NCBI RefSeq assembly: GCF_014201825.1 | Contig: NZ_JACHFJ010000001.1 | Span: 124,001 to 188,000, forward strand | Reading direction: 5' to 3' | Source: Acidocella aromatica | Lineage (GTDB): Bacteria > Pseudomonadota > Alphaproteobacteria > Acetobacterales > Acetobacteraceae | DNA: 64,000 bases | In this document: piece after piece, positions 55,812-64,000 of the stretch | Layout of the letters: every line of letters starts with the position of its first letter | How positions within the stretch are numbered: position 1 is the first letter of the stretch | Position numbers and translations under genes: made by a program | Notes under the pieces: generated by a model | The model's database searches: none | Told to the model about the DNA's origin: nothing | Seen by the model: only the letters and a program-made list of their open reading frames with translations

Positions 55812-56479
55812 TCGCGCCTCAGCACCGCCGCGTTGATGAACTCTGCCACCTTGCCGGCCTTGAAGGCGGCGCGCAGGGCGTTCTCGTCGTAATCCTCCCG
55901 CACCCAGTCTAGGAACGGCTTCTTGCCCTCGCCCGTGCTCTGGTAGAGGCGGAAAAACTCGTCGAGGATGCCGGTCTTGGCCTGTTTGATATGGCCGAAG
56001 CGCAGGGAGAGTTGCTTCAGGGCCGCCTCCACCGTGCCACCCCGGATGAGCACGAACAGCCCGGCCGCCAGACCGGCGCGGTCCGCCCCGGATTTGCAGT
56101 GGATGAGCGCCGGACCGCGCATATGGGCGATGATGTCGGCATAGCGAAGGATGCGCTCCCGGTGCGGCACGCCGCGCGATTCAAACGCCATGTCGTAGAA
56201 ATCCAGCCCCAGGCGCTGGGCCGTGTCCCGGGAAAGCGCGTCCGAGCCGTTTTTTGCCGGACCGCGCAGATTGATGAGCGATCTCAGCCCGAATTTTCGG
56301 GTAAAGGCGGCAAGGTTGCCCGGCGTGGGGTGGTTGGACCGGTACAGTACGCCCGGCTCGACGGCGGCGAAATTCGTCCAGACCAGCCGGAAGATGGCAT
56401 GGTCGATGAACAACGCGTCGATCCAGGCGTTGCGGCGGCCGCGTTTGGTGGCGAGGTCGCCCTTGTAGATGGTGTCCAT
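55808..56479 (-). CDS. Tyrosine/dual-specificity phosphatase family protein
   Basis: The 223-residue product has the cysteine phosphatase P-loop HCKSGADRAG (Cys128, Arg134) and a plausible general-acid region around LDFYDMAFESRG. The fold resembles DSP-like bacterial phosphatases of the type found near lipid or exopolysaccharide genes. The substrate is not evident. The ATG at 56479 is favoured because the open frame further upstream is the antisense of the ABC transporter. It overlaps the nitronate monooxygenase start by four bases. Confidence 0.82.
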   Translation of the reverse strand: MDTIYKGDLATKRGRRNAWIDALFIDHAIFRLVWTNFAAVEPGVLYRSNHPTPGNLAAFTRKFGLRSLINLRGPAKNGSDALSRDTAQRLGLDFYDMAFESRGVPHRERILRYADIIAHMRGPALIHCKSGADRAGLAAGLFVLIRGGTVEAALKQLSLRFGHIKQAKTGILDEFFRLYQSTGEGKKPFLDWVREDYDENALRAAFKAGKVAEFINAAVLRRE

Positions 56480-56533
56480 ATGCGACGGCTTAGCGCATTT
56501 CGCCGCCGCCCAAAACTGTGCATAAGCGGCGCC

Positions 56534-58261
56534 ATGACCGAGCATCCCTCCACCACCGCCCTCATCCGCCGCCTGTGGCGCGAGCATGTGAAGCATTACA
56601 AGGGCCGTATCGCCCTGATCGTGGTGGCGACGCTGGCGATGTCCGGTGCCACGGCGCTGTACCCGGCGCTGATCGACTGGGCCTTCACCATGTTCGAACA
56701 CAAGGATTCGCGCATCATCTACCAGGTGCCACTGCTGATGACGGCGGTGGCGGCGGTGCGCGGCGGCTCGATGTACGTGCAAGCGGTGCTGACGCAGGAC
56801 ATGGTGCTGCTCACCATCCGCCGTTTGCAGAACGCCATGTTCGGGCATCTCACCAACGCCGCCCTGGCGCGGGTGGAGCGCGAGGCCCCGGCCCAGCTCG
56901 CCGCGCGCTTCACCACCGATGCCACGGTGATCCGCGAGGCAATGACCCGCGCCGTGAATACCGTGGCCGATGCGGCCACCGTGGTCGGGTTGGTGGCGAC
57001 GATGATTTCCATCGACTGGAAGCTGAGCCTCGCCGCCGCCGTGCTGTTTCCGGCAGCGGCGATACCGGTGGAGAAAATCGGCCGGCGTCTGCGCCGCGCC
57101 TCAGGCGGCATGCAGGAGACTATGGGCGTGGCAGCGGCGATGCTGAACGAGAGCTTCGCCCAGGCCCGCACCGTGCGCGCCTACGGGCTGGAGGCGCACG
57201 AGATGAGCCGCGCCGAGAAGACGTTCGAGGGGCTTTACGCCGCGCTGATCCGCATGACCCGCGTGCGCTCGCGCCTGGACCCGATGCTGGAGGTGCTGGC
57301 GGGCGCCGCCGTGGCGCTGGTGATCGGCTTTGAAGGCTGGCGCGGCGTGCCGCCGGGCAGCTTCATGGGCTTTGTCTCGGCGCTGCTGATGGCCGCCCGC
57401 CCCCTGCGCGCTTTGGGCACAATGAATGCCGCCATGCAGGAAGGCATGGCCGGGCTGGTGCGGGTGTTCGCGGTCATCGACGAGCCGGCTGCCATCGCCG
57501 ACGCCCCAGGCGCCGTTCCCCTGCCGACTGGGCCCGGCAAGGTAGTGTTCGAGAACGTCGCCTTCACCTACCCCGATGGCCGTCCGGGGCTTAAGAGCCT
57601 CTCCTTCACCGCCTCACCGGGCAAGACGCTGGCGCTGGTCGGCAGCTCGGGGGCCGGCAAATCCACCGCGCTGGCGCTGATCCCGCGCCTCTACACCCCC
57701 AGTGCGGGGCATATTCTTATCGATGGCACGGACATCTCCCAGATGACGCTGGCCTCATTGCGTGGCTCCATCGCCTATGTCGGCCAGGAGGCACTGCTGT
57801 TCGACGATACGATCGGCGCCAATATCCGCCTTGGACGGCCGGATGCGGCGCCGGACGAGGTCTGGGCGGCGGCGGAAGCGGCAGCCTGCGGCTTCATCAA
57901 GGATATGCCCGCCAAGCTCGGCACCCGCGTGGGCGTGAACGGCCAGCGTCTCTCGGGTGGGCAGCGCCAGCGCGTGGCCATTGCCCGCGCCATCCTGCGC
58001 AACCCGCGCATATTGCTGCTGGATGAAGCCACCAGCGCGCTGGACACCGAGAGCGAGGCCCTGGTGCAGGCGGCCCTCACCCGGCTGCGCCAGGGGCGCA
58101 CGACCATCGTGGTGGCGCACCGCCTCTCCACCGTGCGCGATGCCGACATGATCGTGGTGATGGCCGACGGCCAAGTGGCCGAATGCGGCACGCATGAGGA
58201 GCTGATGGCCAGGGATGGGGCTTTCGCCCGACTGGTGAAGGCCCAGGCCCTGGCGGCATAA
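56534..58261 (+). CDS. ABC exporter, fused permease and ATPase
   Basis: The 575-residue half-transporter has an N-terminal six-helix ABC exporter domain (about 20-310) and a C-terminal ATPase with Walker A GSSGAGKST near 371-379, signature LSGGQRQR near 473-480 and Walker B ILLLDEATSALD near 492-503. It resembles MsbA-type lipid or drug exporters and should work as a homodimer in the inner membrane. The cargo is unknown. The MFS gene begins four bases after its stop. Confidence 0.92.
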   Translation: MTEHPSTTALIRRLWREHVKHYKGRIALIVVATLAMSGATALYPALIDWAFTMFEHKDSRIIYQVPLLMTAVAAVRGGSMYVQAVLTQDMVLLTIRRLQNAMFGHLTNAALARVEREAPAQLAARFTTDATVIREAMTRAVNTVADAATVVGLVATMISIDWKLSLAAAVLFPAAAIPVEKIGRRLRRASGGMQETMGVAAAMLNESFAQARTVRAYGLEAHEMSRAEKTFEGLYAALIRMTRVRSRLDPMLEVLAGAAVALVIGFEGWRGVPPGSFMGFVSALLMAARPLRALGTMNAAMQEGMAGLVRVFAVIDEPAAIADAPGAVPLPTGPGKVVFENVAFTYPDGRPGLKSLSFTASPGKTLALVGSSGAGKSTALALIPRLYTPSAGHILIDGTDISQMTLASLRGSIAYVGQEALLFDDTIGANIRLGRPDAAPDEVWAAAEAAACGFIKDMPAKLGTRVGVNGQRLSGGQRQRVAIARAILRNPRILLLDEATSALDTESEALVQAALTRLRQGRTTIVVAHRLSTVRDADMIVVMADGQVAECGTHEELMARDGAFARLVKAQALAA

Positions 58262-58265
58262 AACC

Positions 58266-59378
58266 ATGCCCTATCGTCTGCTGCTCGCCACCGCCTCGTC
58301 GTTCTTTTCGGCTGGGTCGTTCTGGATGTTCCTGCCGCTGCTCTCCGTCTCGCTACGCGGCGAGGGGGTGAGCGATGCCTGGGTGGGCGTGATCTCCGGC
58401 CTGCCCTGGGCCGGGCTGCTGCTGGTCTCGGGCTTCATCCCCCGGCTGATGCACAGGCTCGGGCTGCAACGCATGGTGCTGGCTGGCATGGGCATCTCGG
58501 TGCTGGTGTTCCTGGGCTTCGCCGCCACGCGTTCGGTGCCGCTGTGGAGCCTGCTGTGCCTAGCGCTCGGCGTGTCGCTGGGGCTGCGCTGGTCGGGCAT
58601 GGATACGTGGATCAATGGCAGCGTGCCGGATCATTTGCGCGGCCGGCTGATCGGCGCTTACGAACTGGTGCTGAGCGGCTCGATGGCCGCCGGACCGGCG
58701 GTGCTGGCACTCACCGGCAGCACCGGGCGCGGACCGTTTCTGGCGGCGGCTGCGGTGGTGATGCTGGCCATGGCGATGCTGACTCTGGCCGGGCGCGAGC
58801 AAGGCGGCATCACGGAAAATCCCGGCACGGTGAAGGCCATGACCGTGCTGCGCGCGGAGCTGGCGGCGTTCACCGGTATCGGGCTGGTGGGGCTGACGGA
58901 AGCGTGCAACCTCTCGCTGCTGCCGCTGATGGGGCTGGGGCTCGGCACCGAGCTGCACCGTGCGGCGCTGCTGGTGGTGGTCTGCCAAACCGGCGTGGCG
59001 GCGGGGGCCTTCATCTGCGGCGCGCTGGCGGATAAACTCAACCGGCGGGTGCTCAAGCTGGTCACCGGCGTGGCGATGGCCGTGCTGCCGCCGCTGTTGC
59101 CGTTGGCCCTGGCGCATGGCGCGGTGTGGCCGGTGCTGATCCTCTGGGGCTTGGCGCAAGGCGGGCTGTTCACCGTGGGCATGGTCAAGCTGGGCGCGCG
59201 CTTCTCCGGCGTGGCGCTGGCGCGGGCGATGTCGCTCGCCATGGTCATCTACACGCTGGGCGGCATTTTCGCGCCGCCTGTTATGGGCGGGGTGATGGCC
59301 CTGCTTGGCCCAGCAGGACTGGTCTATGGCCTCGCCGCCGTGGCGGTTGCGGGTGTGGCGGCGATCGCCGCGAATTGA
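58266..59378 (+). CDS. Major facilitator superfamily transporter
   Basis: The 370-residue product is almost entirely hydrophobic, with about 11-12 segments. It has an MFS-type loop after helix 2 (GFIPRLMHRLGLQRMVLAGM) and a related GALADKLNRRVLKL segment at the start of the second half. It is short for the superfamily but shows no sign of truncation. The substrate is not evident. It follows the ABC exporter by four bases, so both exporters are probably cotranscribed. Confidence 0.85.
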   Translation: MPYRLLLATASSFFSAGSFWMFLPLLSVSLRGEGVSDAWVGVISGLPWAGLLLVSGFIPRLMHRLGLQRMVLAGMGISVLVFLGFAATRSVPLWSLLCLALGVSLGLRWSGMDTWINGSVPDHLRGRLIGAYELVLSGSMAAGPAVLALTGSTGRGPFLAAAAVVMLAMAMLTLAGREQGGITENPGTVKAMTVLRAELAAFTGIGLVGLTEACNLSLLPLMGLGLGTELHRAALLVVVCQTGVAAGAFICGALADKLNRRVLKLVTGVAMAVLPPLLPLALAHGAVWPVLILWGLAQGGLFTVGMVKLGARFSGVALARAMSLAMVIYTLGGIFAPPVMGGVMALLGPAGLVYGLAAVAVAGVAAIAAN

Positions 59379-59388
59379 AGGTAAGGTT

Positions 59389-60885
59389 ATGACGGTTGCG
59401 ATTGATATGGGCCTGACCATGACGGGCGGCCCAGCGGTAATGGACCTGGAAGAACTGCTGGCCACCCGCTTGCTGGTGCAGGGTAATTCGGGGTCGGGCA
59501 AGTCGCATCTGCTGCGCCGGTTGCTGGAGCAGAGCGCGCCCTGGGTGCAGCAGGCGATCATCGACCCCGAGGGCGATTTCGTCACCCTGGCCGAGCGGTT
59601 CGGACATCTGGTCATCGACGCCGAGGCGCATAGCGAGCAGGGCTTGCAACTGGCGGGGGAGCGGGCGCGGAGCCATCGCGTCTCCACTGTGCTGAACCTT
59701 GAAGGGCTGGATGCGGAGAACCAGCTCCGCCGCGCCGCCGCGTTTCTGGGCGGGCTGTTCGAGGCGCCGCGTGACCATTGGTACCCGATGCTGGTGGTGG
59801 TGGACGAGGCGCAGCTTTTCGCCCCCGCCGCAGCTGGCGAGGTGTCGGACGATGCGCGCAAGCTCTCGCTGGGGGCGATGACGAACCTGATGTGCCGGGG
59901 GCGCAAGCGCGGGCTGGCCGGGGTGATCGCCACCCAGCGCCTCGCCAAGCTGGCCAAGAACGTGGCCGCCGAGGCCTCCAACTTCCTGATGGGCCGCACC
60001 TTTCTGGACATCGACATGGCCCGCGCGGCCGATCTGCTGGGTATGGAACGGCGCCAAGCGGAGGCGTTCCGCGATCTGGAGCGCGGGCAGTTCATGGCGC
60101 TGGGCCCGGCTGTGTCGCGCCGTCCTCTGGGGTTGCGCATCGGGGCGACGGAGACGCAGCCGCGCAACTCCACGCCCAAGCTGATGCCCCTGCCCGGCAC
60201 CGCGCCGGAGGATGCGCACGCCATCATCCTGGCCGCCCCGCCACCCGAGGCCCCGCGCGCGGTTCGCCGCCCGCCCCCGCCGCCTGCGCCCGACCTGCTG
60301 AGCCAGCTGATGGCCGCCAAGCCAGCGCTGGCCGAGGCCCCGGAGGAAGCCCCCGAAGCGCAGCCCACGCCGGAGGAGCTGGCCGCCCGCCGCGCGTGGC
60401 TGGACAAGATTTTGGGCGCGATACTGGCCGACCCGGAGGCGGGCTTCCGGGCCATCGGCGTGCTGTATCAAGACTTCCTGGTCCGCTGCCGGATTGAGGG
60501 TCTGGGCTCCGGCGCGCCGGATCTGGCGGCGTTCAAGCGCATGCTCACCCGCGCCCGGGCGGGGATTTCCGCCGAGATGGCCGAGGACGAGGTCTGGCGG
60601 GACGTGGCCGCGCGCGGGGCCGTGCTGCCCGAGGATGTGCAGGGAATTTACATGATGATCGCCCGCGCCGCGAAAGACGGGCTACCCTGCCCCAGCGACC
60701 CTGCGATCGCCCGGGCTTATGGCACGCGCTCGCTGGGCCGGGCGCGGCGGCTGCTGACCTATATGGAAGAACAGGGGCTGATTGTGTGCCAGCAGGATGG
60801 CGCGGGGCGGCGCATCGTGACGCTGGTGGAACTGGCCTGGGCCACCGCGCCGGGGGATCCGAATGCCGACGAGGAAGCGGCGTGA
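59389..60885 (+). CDS. HerA/DUF87-like ATP-binding protein
   Basis: The 498-residue product has the HerA-FtsK type ATPase core: Walker A QGNSGSGKSH at about 31-40, the DPEGDF segment near 66, Walker B MLVVVDEAQLF near 134-144, and RGRKRGLAGVIATQRLAKL with the polar sensor region. A proline-rich linker near 270-300 separates it from a C-terminal helical region (about 320-490) that looks like a DNA-binding winged helix near the end. HerA proteins pump or process DNA with a partner nuclease. GC content matches the chromosome. An HNH endonuclease gene follows immediately. Confidence 0.82.
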   Translation: MTVAIDMGLTMTGGPAVMDLEELLATRLLVQGNSGSGKSHLLRRLLEQSAPWVQQAIIDPEGDFVTLAERFGHLVIDAEAHSEQGLQLAGERARSHRVSTVLNLEGLDAENQLRRAAAFLGGLFEAPRDHWYPMLVVVDEAQLFAPAAAGEVSDDARKLSLGAMTNLMCRGRKRGLAGVIATQRLAKLAKNVAAEASNFLMGRTFLDIDMARAADLLGMERRQAEAFRDLERGQFMALGPAVSRRPLGLRIGATETQPRNSTPKLMPLPGTAPEDAHAIILAAPPPEAPRAVRRPPPPPAPDLLSQLMAAKPALAEAPEEAPEAQPTPEELAARRAWLDKILGAILADPEAGFRAIGVLYQDFLVRCRIEGLGSGAPDLAAFKRMLTRARAGISAEMAEDEVWRDVAARGAVLPEDVQGIYMMIARAAKDGLPCPSDPAIARAYGTRSLGRARRLLTYMEEQGLIVCQQDGAGRRIVTLVELAWATAPGDPNADEEAA

Positions 60886-60893
60886 GGTTTTAA

Positions 60894-61709
60894 TTGCAAC
60901 ACCAAAAAACTCAAGATATCTCAAACAGAATGAGAACTCTTGTTGTTTATTGGAAGTCAGGCGAAGCAAAAGGGTACAGCGATCTTTTGCCATGTCGATG
61001 GTTCGAAGCTGAAGGCGAATGGCCCAGTGTTACCCATGACATTTTAGGCCCCAGAAACGGAAAATGGCCTGCCAAGTTTACTTTGACCGTGAAGGGTGAT
61101 GTTGCCCTATTCGATTATGCTGGCAAGAATGGAGAACATATAAGTGCCAATGAAAACTATACCGTTTGCATTGGCACTCTGAAAATTGTTTTCAAAGCTA
61201 ATAGCTCTCGTACAATTGTCCGCCAAATTTTGTGGCGCAATCATGACGACAAGAAATTTCAAACTGCCGATGTAGATTATTTCGAACAAGATCTAACCGA
61301 AAAAGAGGATGCTCTTTTCAACCCTCTGGATCTAGAGGATGGACGCAAATGGATTAAACAAATGATTGTCCTCCGACGCGGGCAATCATCTTTCCGCAAG
61401 AAACTTATGATAGCCTACGAATCTCGCTGTGCGATTACAGGCTGTACGATTCCAGAAGTTCTTGAAGCAGCTCATATCAGCCCATACATGGGTGACAAAA
61501 CCAACCATGTGACAAACGGCTTACTGCTACGGGCAGATATCCATACGTTATTCGACTGCGGCTTGATTGAAGTTAGTCGTGATTACAAAATAATCGCTCC
61601 CGACCATATCCGTACGTTTTACCAGCTGCCAGAGAGAATCACTTTACCTCACGTGAAACGCGACTGGCCCAATCAAGATGCACTCGAGCAAAAATTACGT
61701 GACGATTGA
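60894..61709 (+). CDS. HNH endonuclease (HNH_2-like), low-GC gene
   Basis: The 271-residue product ends in an HNH_2-type nuclease domain (about 165-240): Cys179 and Cys184 in CAITGC, His194 in EAAHISPY, Asn208 in TNGLLLRADIH and His217. The first 130 residues are an unrecognised beta-rich domain that might read DNA or base modification. The gene is visibly AT-rich (about 40-45% GC by eye) beside GC-rich neighbours, which suggests recent transfer. The start is uncertain: a TTG at 60894 has GAGG six bases upstream, while the ATG at 60930 has none. It may act in DNA restriction or defence. Confidence 0.83.
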   Translation: MQHQKTQDISNRMRTLVVYWKSGEAKGYSDLLPCRWFEAEGEWPSVTHDILGPRNGKWPAKFTLTVKGDVALFDYAGKNGEHISANENYTVCIGTLKIVFKANSSRTIVRQILWRNHDDKKFQTADVDYFEQDLTEKEDALFNPLDLEDGRKWIKQMIVLRRGQSSFRKKLMIAYESRCAITGCTIPEVLEAAHISPYMGDKTNHVTNGLLLRADIHTLFDCGLIEVSRDYKIIAPDHIRTFYQLPERITLPHVKRDWPNQDALEQKLRDD

Positions 61710-61721
61710 AAATGCCCACTT

Positions 61722-61754
61722 TGGGGGGCGAAGAAGCAGCCTCTCTGCCCCCCA
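61722..61754. terminator. GC-rich hairpin between the convergent HNH gene and purD
   Basis: TGGGGGGC (61722-61729) and GCCCCCCA (61747-61754) are perfect 8-bp arms around a 17-base loop in the 51-base convergent gap. It could terminate either gene, but the T tract is poor on both sides. Confidence 0.4.
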
Positions 61755-61760
61755 TTGCGC

Positions 61761-63026
61761 TTACAGCGCCCTCTTGCCGATATCGCGGCGGCAGAAGCCG
61801 TCTTCCCAGTCGATGGCGTCCACCGCCGCATAGGCGCGGGAGATCGCCTCGCGCAGATCGGCACCGACCGCGTTCACCGCCAGTACGCGCCCGCCATTGG
61901 CCAGGATGCCGCCCTGGTCGGCCATGGTGCCTGCCTGGAAGATATGCGCGCCGGGGAACTTGCCCGCTTCCTCCAGCCCGTAAATCTCGGAGCCCGTGGC
62001 GTAAGCGCCGGGATAGCCCTTGGCGCACATCACCACCGTGGCCGAGCTGCCGGGGCGGAACTCCACCGTGGTGTCCTTCAGCGTGCCATTGGTGGCGGCC
62101 AGCAGGGCGGGCAGCAGGTCGGATTTGAGCATCGGCAGCACCGTCTCGCATTCCGGGTCGCCGAAGCGGACGTTGAACTCGATCAGCTTCGGCCCGTCGT
62201 GCTCGACCATCAGCCCGGCGAAGAGGAAGCCACGGAACGGCGTGCCGCGACGGACCATCTCTTTCAGCGCGGGGCGGACGATCTTTTCCATGCTCTCCCG
62301 CACCACATCCGGCGTGGCCCAGGGTGGGTTGAAGATCGCGCCCATGCCGCCGGTGTTGGGGCCGGTATCGCCCTCGCCGACGCGCTTATGGTCGGCGGCA
62401 GTGCCAAAATAGAGCGCGTCCTCGCCATCGCACAGGGCGAAGACGGAGATTTCCTCGCCAACCAGGCATTGCTCGATCACCACCAGGGAGCCCGCTGCGC
62501 CGTGGACCTTGTCCTCCATGATGGCGGTAATGGCCTCGTGCGCTTCCTCGGGCGTATGCGCCACGACGACGCCCTTGCCAGCCGCGAGACCGTCGGCCTT
62601 GATGACGATCGGCGCGCCCACGGCGTCGATATATTCATGGGCCTCCAGCGCGTGGGTGAAGCTCGCCCATTTGGCAGTGGGAATGTTCGCGGCCTCGGCC
62701 ACTTCCTTGGTGAATTTCTTGCTGCCCTCGAGTTGCGCGGCTGCGGCGGACGGGCCGCAGCAGGCGATGCCCGCTGCCGCTAGGGCATCGGCGATGCCCG
62801 CCACCAGCGGGGCCTCGGGGCCGGGGATCACGAGGTCGATCTTCTGCTCCACGGCAAAGGCCACAATCCCCGCGATGTCGGTGGCGCGCAGGGGCACGTT
62901 CTCGCCGCACTGGGCGGTGCCGGGGTTGCCGGGGGCGATGTAGAGCTTGTTGAGCTGCGGGCTCTTGGCGATGGCCCAAGCCAGCGCGTGCTCCCGCCCG
63001 CCGGAACCGATGATCAAAACGCGCAT
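61761..63026 (-). CDS. purD: Phosphoribosylamine--glycine ligase
   Basis: This ATP-grasp enzyme performs the second step of purine synthesis, forming GAR. The 421-residue product has VLIIGSGGREHALAW at about 3-17, PGPEAPLVAGIAD near 68-80, KADGLAAGKGV in the ATP-grasp domain and FNVRFGDPECE near 289-299 for metal binding. AGGGGG precedes the ATG at 63026. The frame is open to 63197, but that stretch is antisense to xseA. Confidence 0.97.
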   Translation of the reverse strand: MRVLIIGSGGREHALAWAIAKSPQLNKLYIAPGNPGTAQCGENVPLRATDIAGIVAFAVEQKIDLVIPGPEAPLVAGIADALAAAGIACCGPSAAAAQLEGSKKFTKEVAEAANIPTAKWASFTHALEAHEYIDAVGAPIVIKADGLAAGKGVVVAHTPEEAHEAITAIMEDKVHGAAGSLVVIEQCLVGEEISVFALCDGEDALYFGTAADHKRVGEGDTGPNTGGMGAIFNPPWATPDVVRESMEKIVRPALKEMVRRGTPFRGFLFAGLMVEHDGPKLIEFNVRFGDPECETVLPMLKSDLLPALLAATNGTLKDTTVEFRPGSSATVVMCAKGYPGAYATGSEIYGLEEAGKFPGAHIFQAGTMADQGGILANGGRVLAVNAVGADLREAISRAYAAVDAIDWEDGFCRRDIGKRAL

Positions 63027-63075
63027 GTCGTGCCCCCTACTGTTACCGGGGCGCGCTGTATCATAGTCTGGGCCC

Positions 63076-64000
63076 ATGAGTGAAATGGGACAGAACACGC
63101 CGGAATTTTCGGTCTCCGAACTGGCCGGGGCGGTGAAGCGCACGCTGGAGGGATCGTTCGGCCGCGTGCGGGTGCGCGGCGAGATCACGGAATTCAAGGC
63201 TTACGGCTCGGGGCACCAATATTTCGCGCTGAAGGATGAGGGGGCGAAAATCCGCGCCATCATCTGGAAGGGCGTGGTGGCGCGAGTCGGGCTGAAGGCG
63301 GAGAACGGGGTGGAGGTGATCGCCACCGGCAAGCTCACCTCCTACCCCGAGCGCTCGGAGTATCAACTGATCGTCGAGCGGCTGGAATATGCCGGGGCCG
63401 GGGCGCTGCTGGCGCGCATCGAGGCGCTGCGGGTGAAGCTGGCTGCTGAGGGGCTGTTCGAGCGACGCCGTCCGCTGCCCATGCTGCCCGGCGTGATCGG
63501 CGTGGTCACCTCCGCCCAAGGCGCGGTGTTGCAGGATATCAAGACCACCATCGCCAGGCGCTTTCCGCGCCAGATATTGCTATGGCCGGTACCGGTGCAG
63601 GGCGAGGGGGCGGCCGAGAAGATCGCCGCCGCCATCAACGGCTTCAACGCCCTGCCGTCAGAACTACCGCAGCCGGATGTGCTGATCGTGGCGCGCGGCG
63701 GCGGCAGTCTGGAAGACCTGATGGCCTTCAACGACGAAGCCGTGGTGCGCGCCGCCGCCGGAAGCCGCATTCCGCTGATCTCCGCCGTGGGGCATGAGAC
63801 GGACACGACGCTGATCGACTTCGCCGCCGACCGCCGCGCCCCCACCCCCACCGCCGCCGCCGAGATGGCCGTGCCTGCCCGGCTGGAGCTGCTGGCCGAC
63901 CTCAGCCAGCGCGCCGCACGGCTGGAGGGGGCGCTGGCCCGGTTGCTGAGCCTCGCCCGCGCCGGGCTGGACCGCGCCGGCGCAAAACTGCCCGACCTGC
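63076..64000 (+). CDS. xseA: Exodeoxyribonuclease VII large subunit (partial, C-terminus off the window)
   Basis: This large subunit of the nuclease degrades single-stranded DNA to oligonucleotides. The 308 residues visible start [11 protein letters not shown] and contain the N-terminal OB-fold ([24 protein letters not shown]), [38 protein letters not shown] near 196-214 and [28 protein letters not shown] near 235-262 of the catalytic domain. The coiled-coil region begins just before the window ends. It diverges from purD across a 49-base gap. Confidence 0.95.
   Translation, partial: MSEMGQNTPEFSVSELAGAVKRTLEGSFGRVRVRGEITEFKAYGSGHQYFALKDEGAKIRAIIWKGVVARVGLKAENGVEVIATGKLTSYPERSEYQLIVERLEYAGAGALLARIEALRVKLAAEGLFERRRPLPMLPGVIGVVTSAQGAVLQDIKTTIARRFPRQILLWPVPVQGEGAAEKIAAAINGFNALPSELPQPDVLIVARGGGSLEDLMAFNDEAVVRAAAGSRIPLISAVGHETDTTLIDFAADRRAPTPTAAAEMAVPARLELLADLSQRAARLEGALARLLSLARAGLDRAGAKLPDL

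Noticed and set aside
58560-60455. 631-codon minus-strand open frame across the MFS and HerA-like genes
   Set aside because: It is low-complexity Ala/Arg/Ser sequence opposite two recognisable genes.

Overview
The window looks like a chromosomal segment of a high-GC alphaproteobacterium. The Acetobacteraceae (Acidiphilium/Acidocella-like) are my best guess. The basis is the gene-dense, strongly GC-biased sequence, the alphaproteobacterial division cluster, the TIGR02300 (FYDLN) acidic zinc protein, the sdhCDAB order, and the AhpC/AhpF/OxyR set. The genus is inference. I saw no rRNA, tRNA, CRISPR array, transposase or integrase.

Layout. 1-1463: sulfate activation genes cysD and cysN (minus; cysN runs off the left edge). 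1664-2605: lpxC. 2722-4362: a KirBac-like channel with an abnormal selectivity filter, diverging from a UPF0145 gene and a small membrane protein. 4410-23052: a complete minus-strand dcw cluster in the order mraZ-rsmH-ftsL-ftsI-murE-murF-mraY-murD-ftsW-murG-murC-murB-ddl-ftsQ-ftsA-ftsZ. Nearly every junction overlaps by 1-14 nt. It starts at a candidate MraZ box and ends at a bidirectional terminator. 23306-25791: RNase P RNA preceded by an AmpD-like amidase, a LysE exporter and a DjlA-like co-chaperone.

25866-36384 (plus): 5-oxoprolinase, an AsmA-like protein, aroA-cmk and an acyl-CoA ligase, with a minus-strand TIGR02300 gene between asmA and aroA. 36469-40110 (minus): a cyclase/hydrolase, then an aldehyde dehydrogenase and omega-aminotransferase pair for omega-amino acid catabolism. 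40446-44642: an unrecognised protein convergent with the peroxide-defence operon ahpC-ahpF-oxyR. 44876-48344: sdhCDAB. 48438-50380: a methyltransferase, two paralogous small membrane proteins in AT-rich DNA with structured leaders and palindromes, and UbiK. 50427-54744: hldD-lgt-midA-pgeF-lipoprotein, all overlapping or nearly so. 54741-64000: nitronate monooxygenase, tyrosine phosphatase, ABC exporter, MFS transporter, HerA-like ATPase, a low-GC HNH endonuclease, purD and the start of xseA.

The genes form several working modules: peptidoglycan precursor synthesis with division (dcw), lipid A and core (lpxC, hldD), peroxide defence, and respiration (sdh). The best candidates for something undescribed are the channel with a TSGFS filter, the paired small membrane proteins with folded 5' leaders at 49113-50096, and the HerA-like ATPase/HNH endonuclease pair at 59389-61709.
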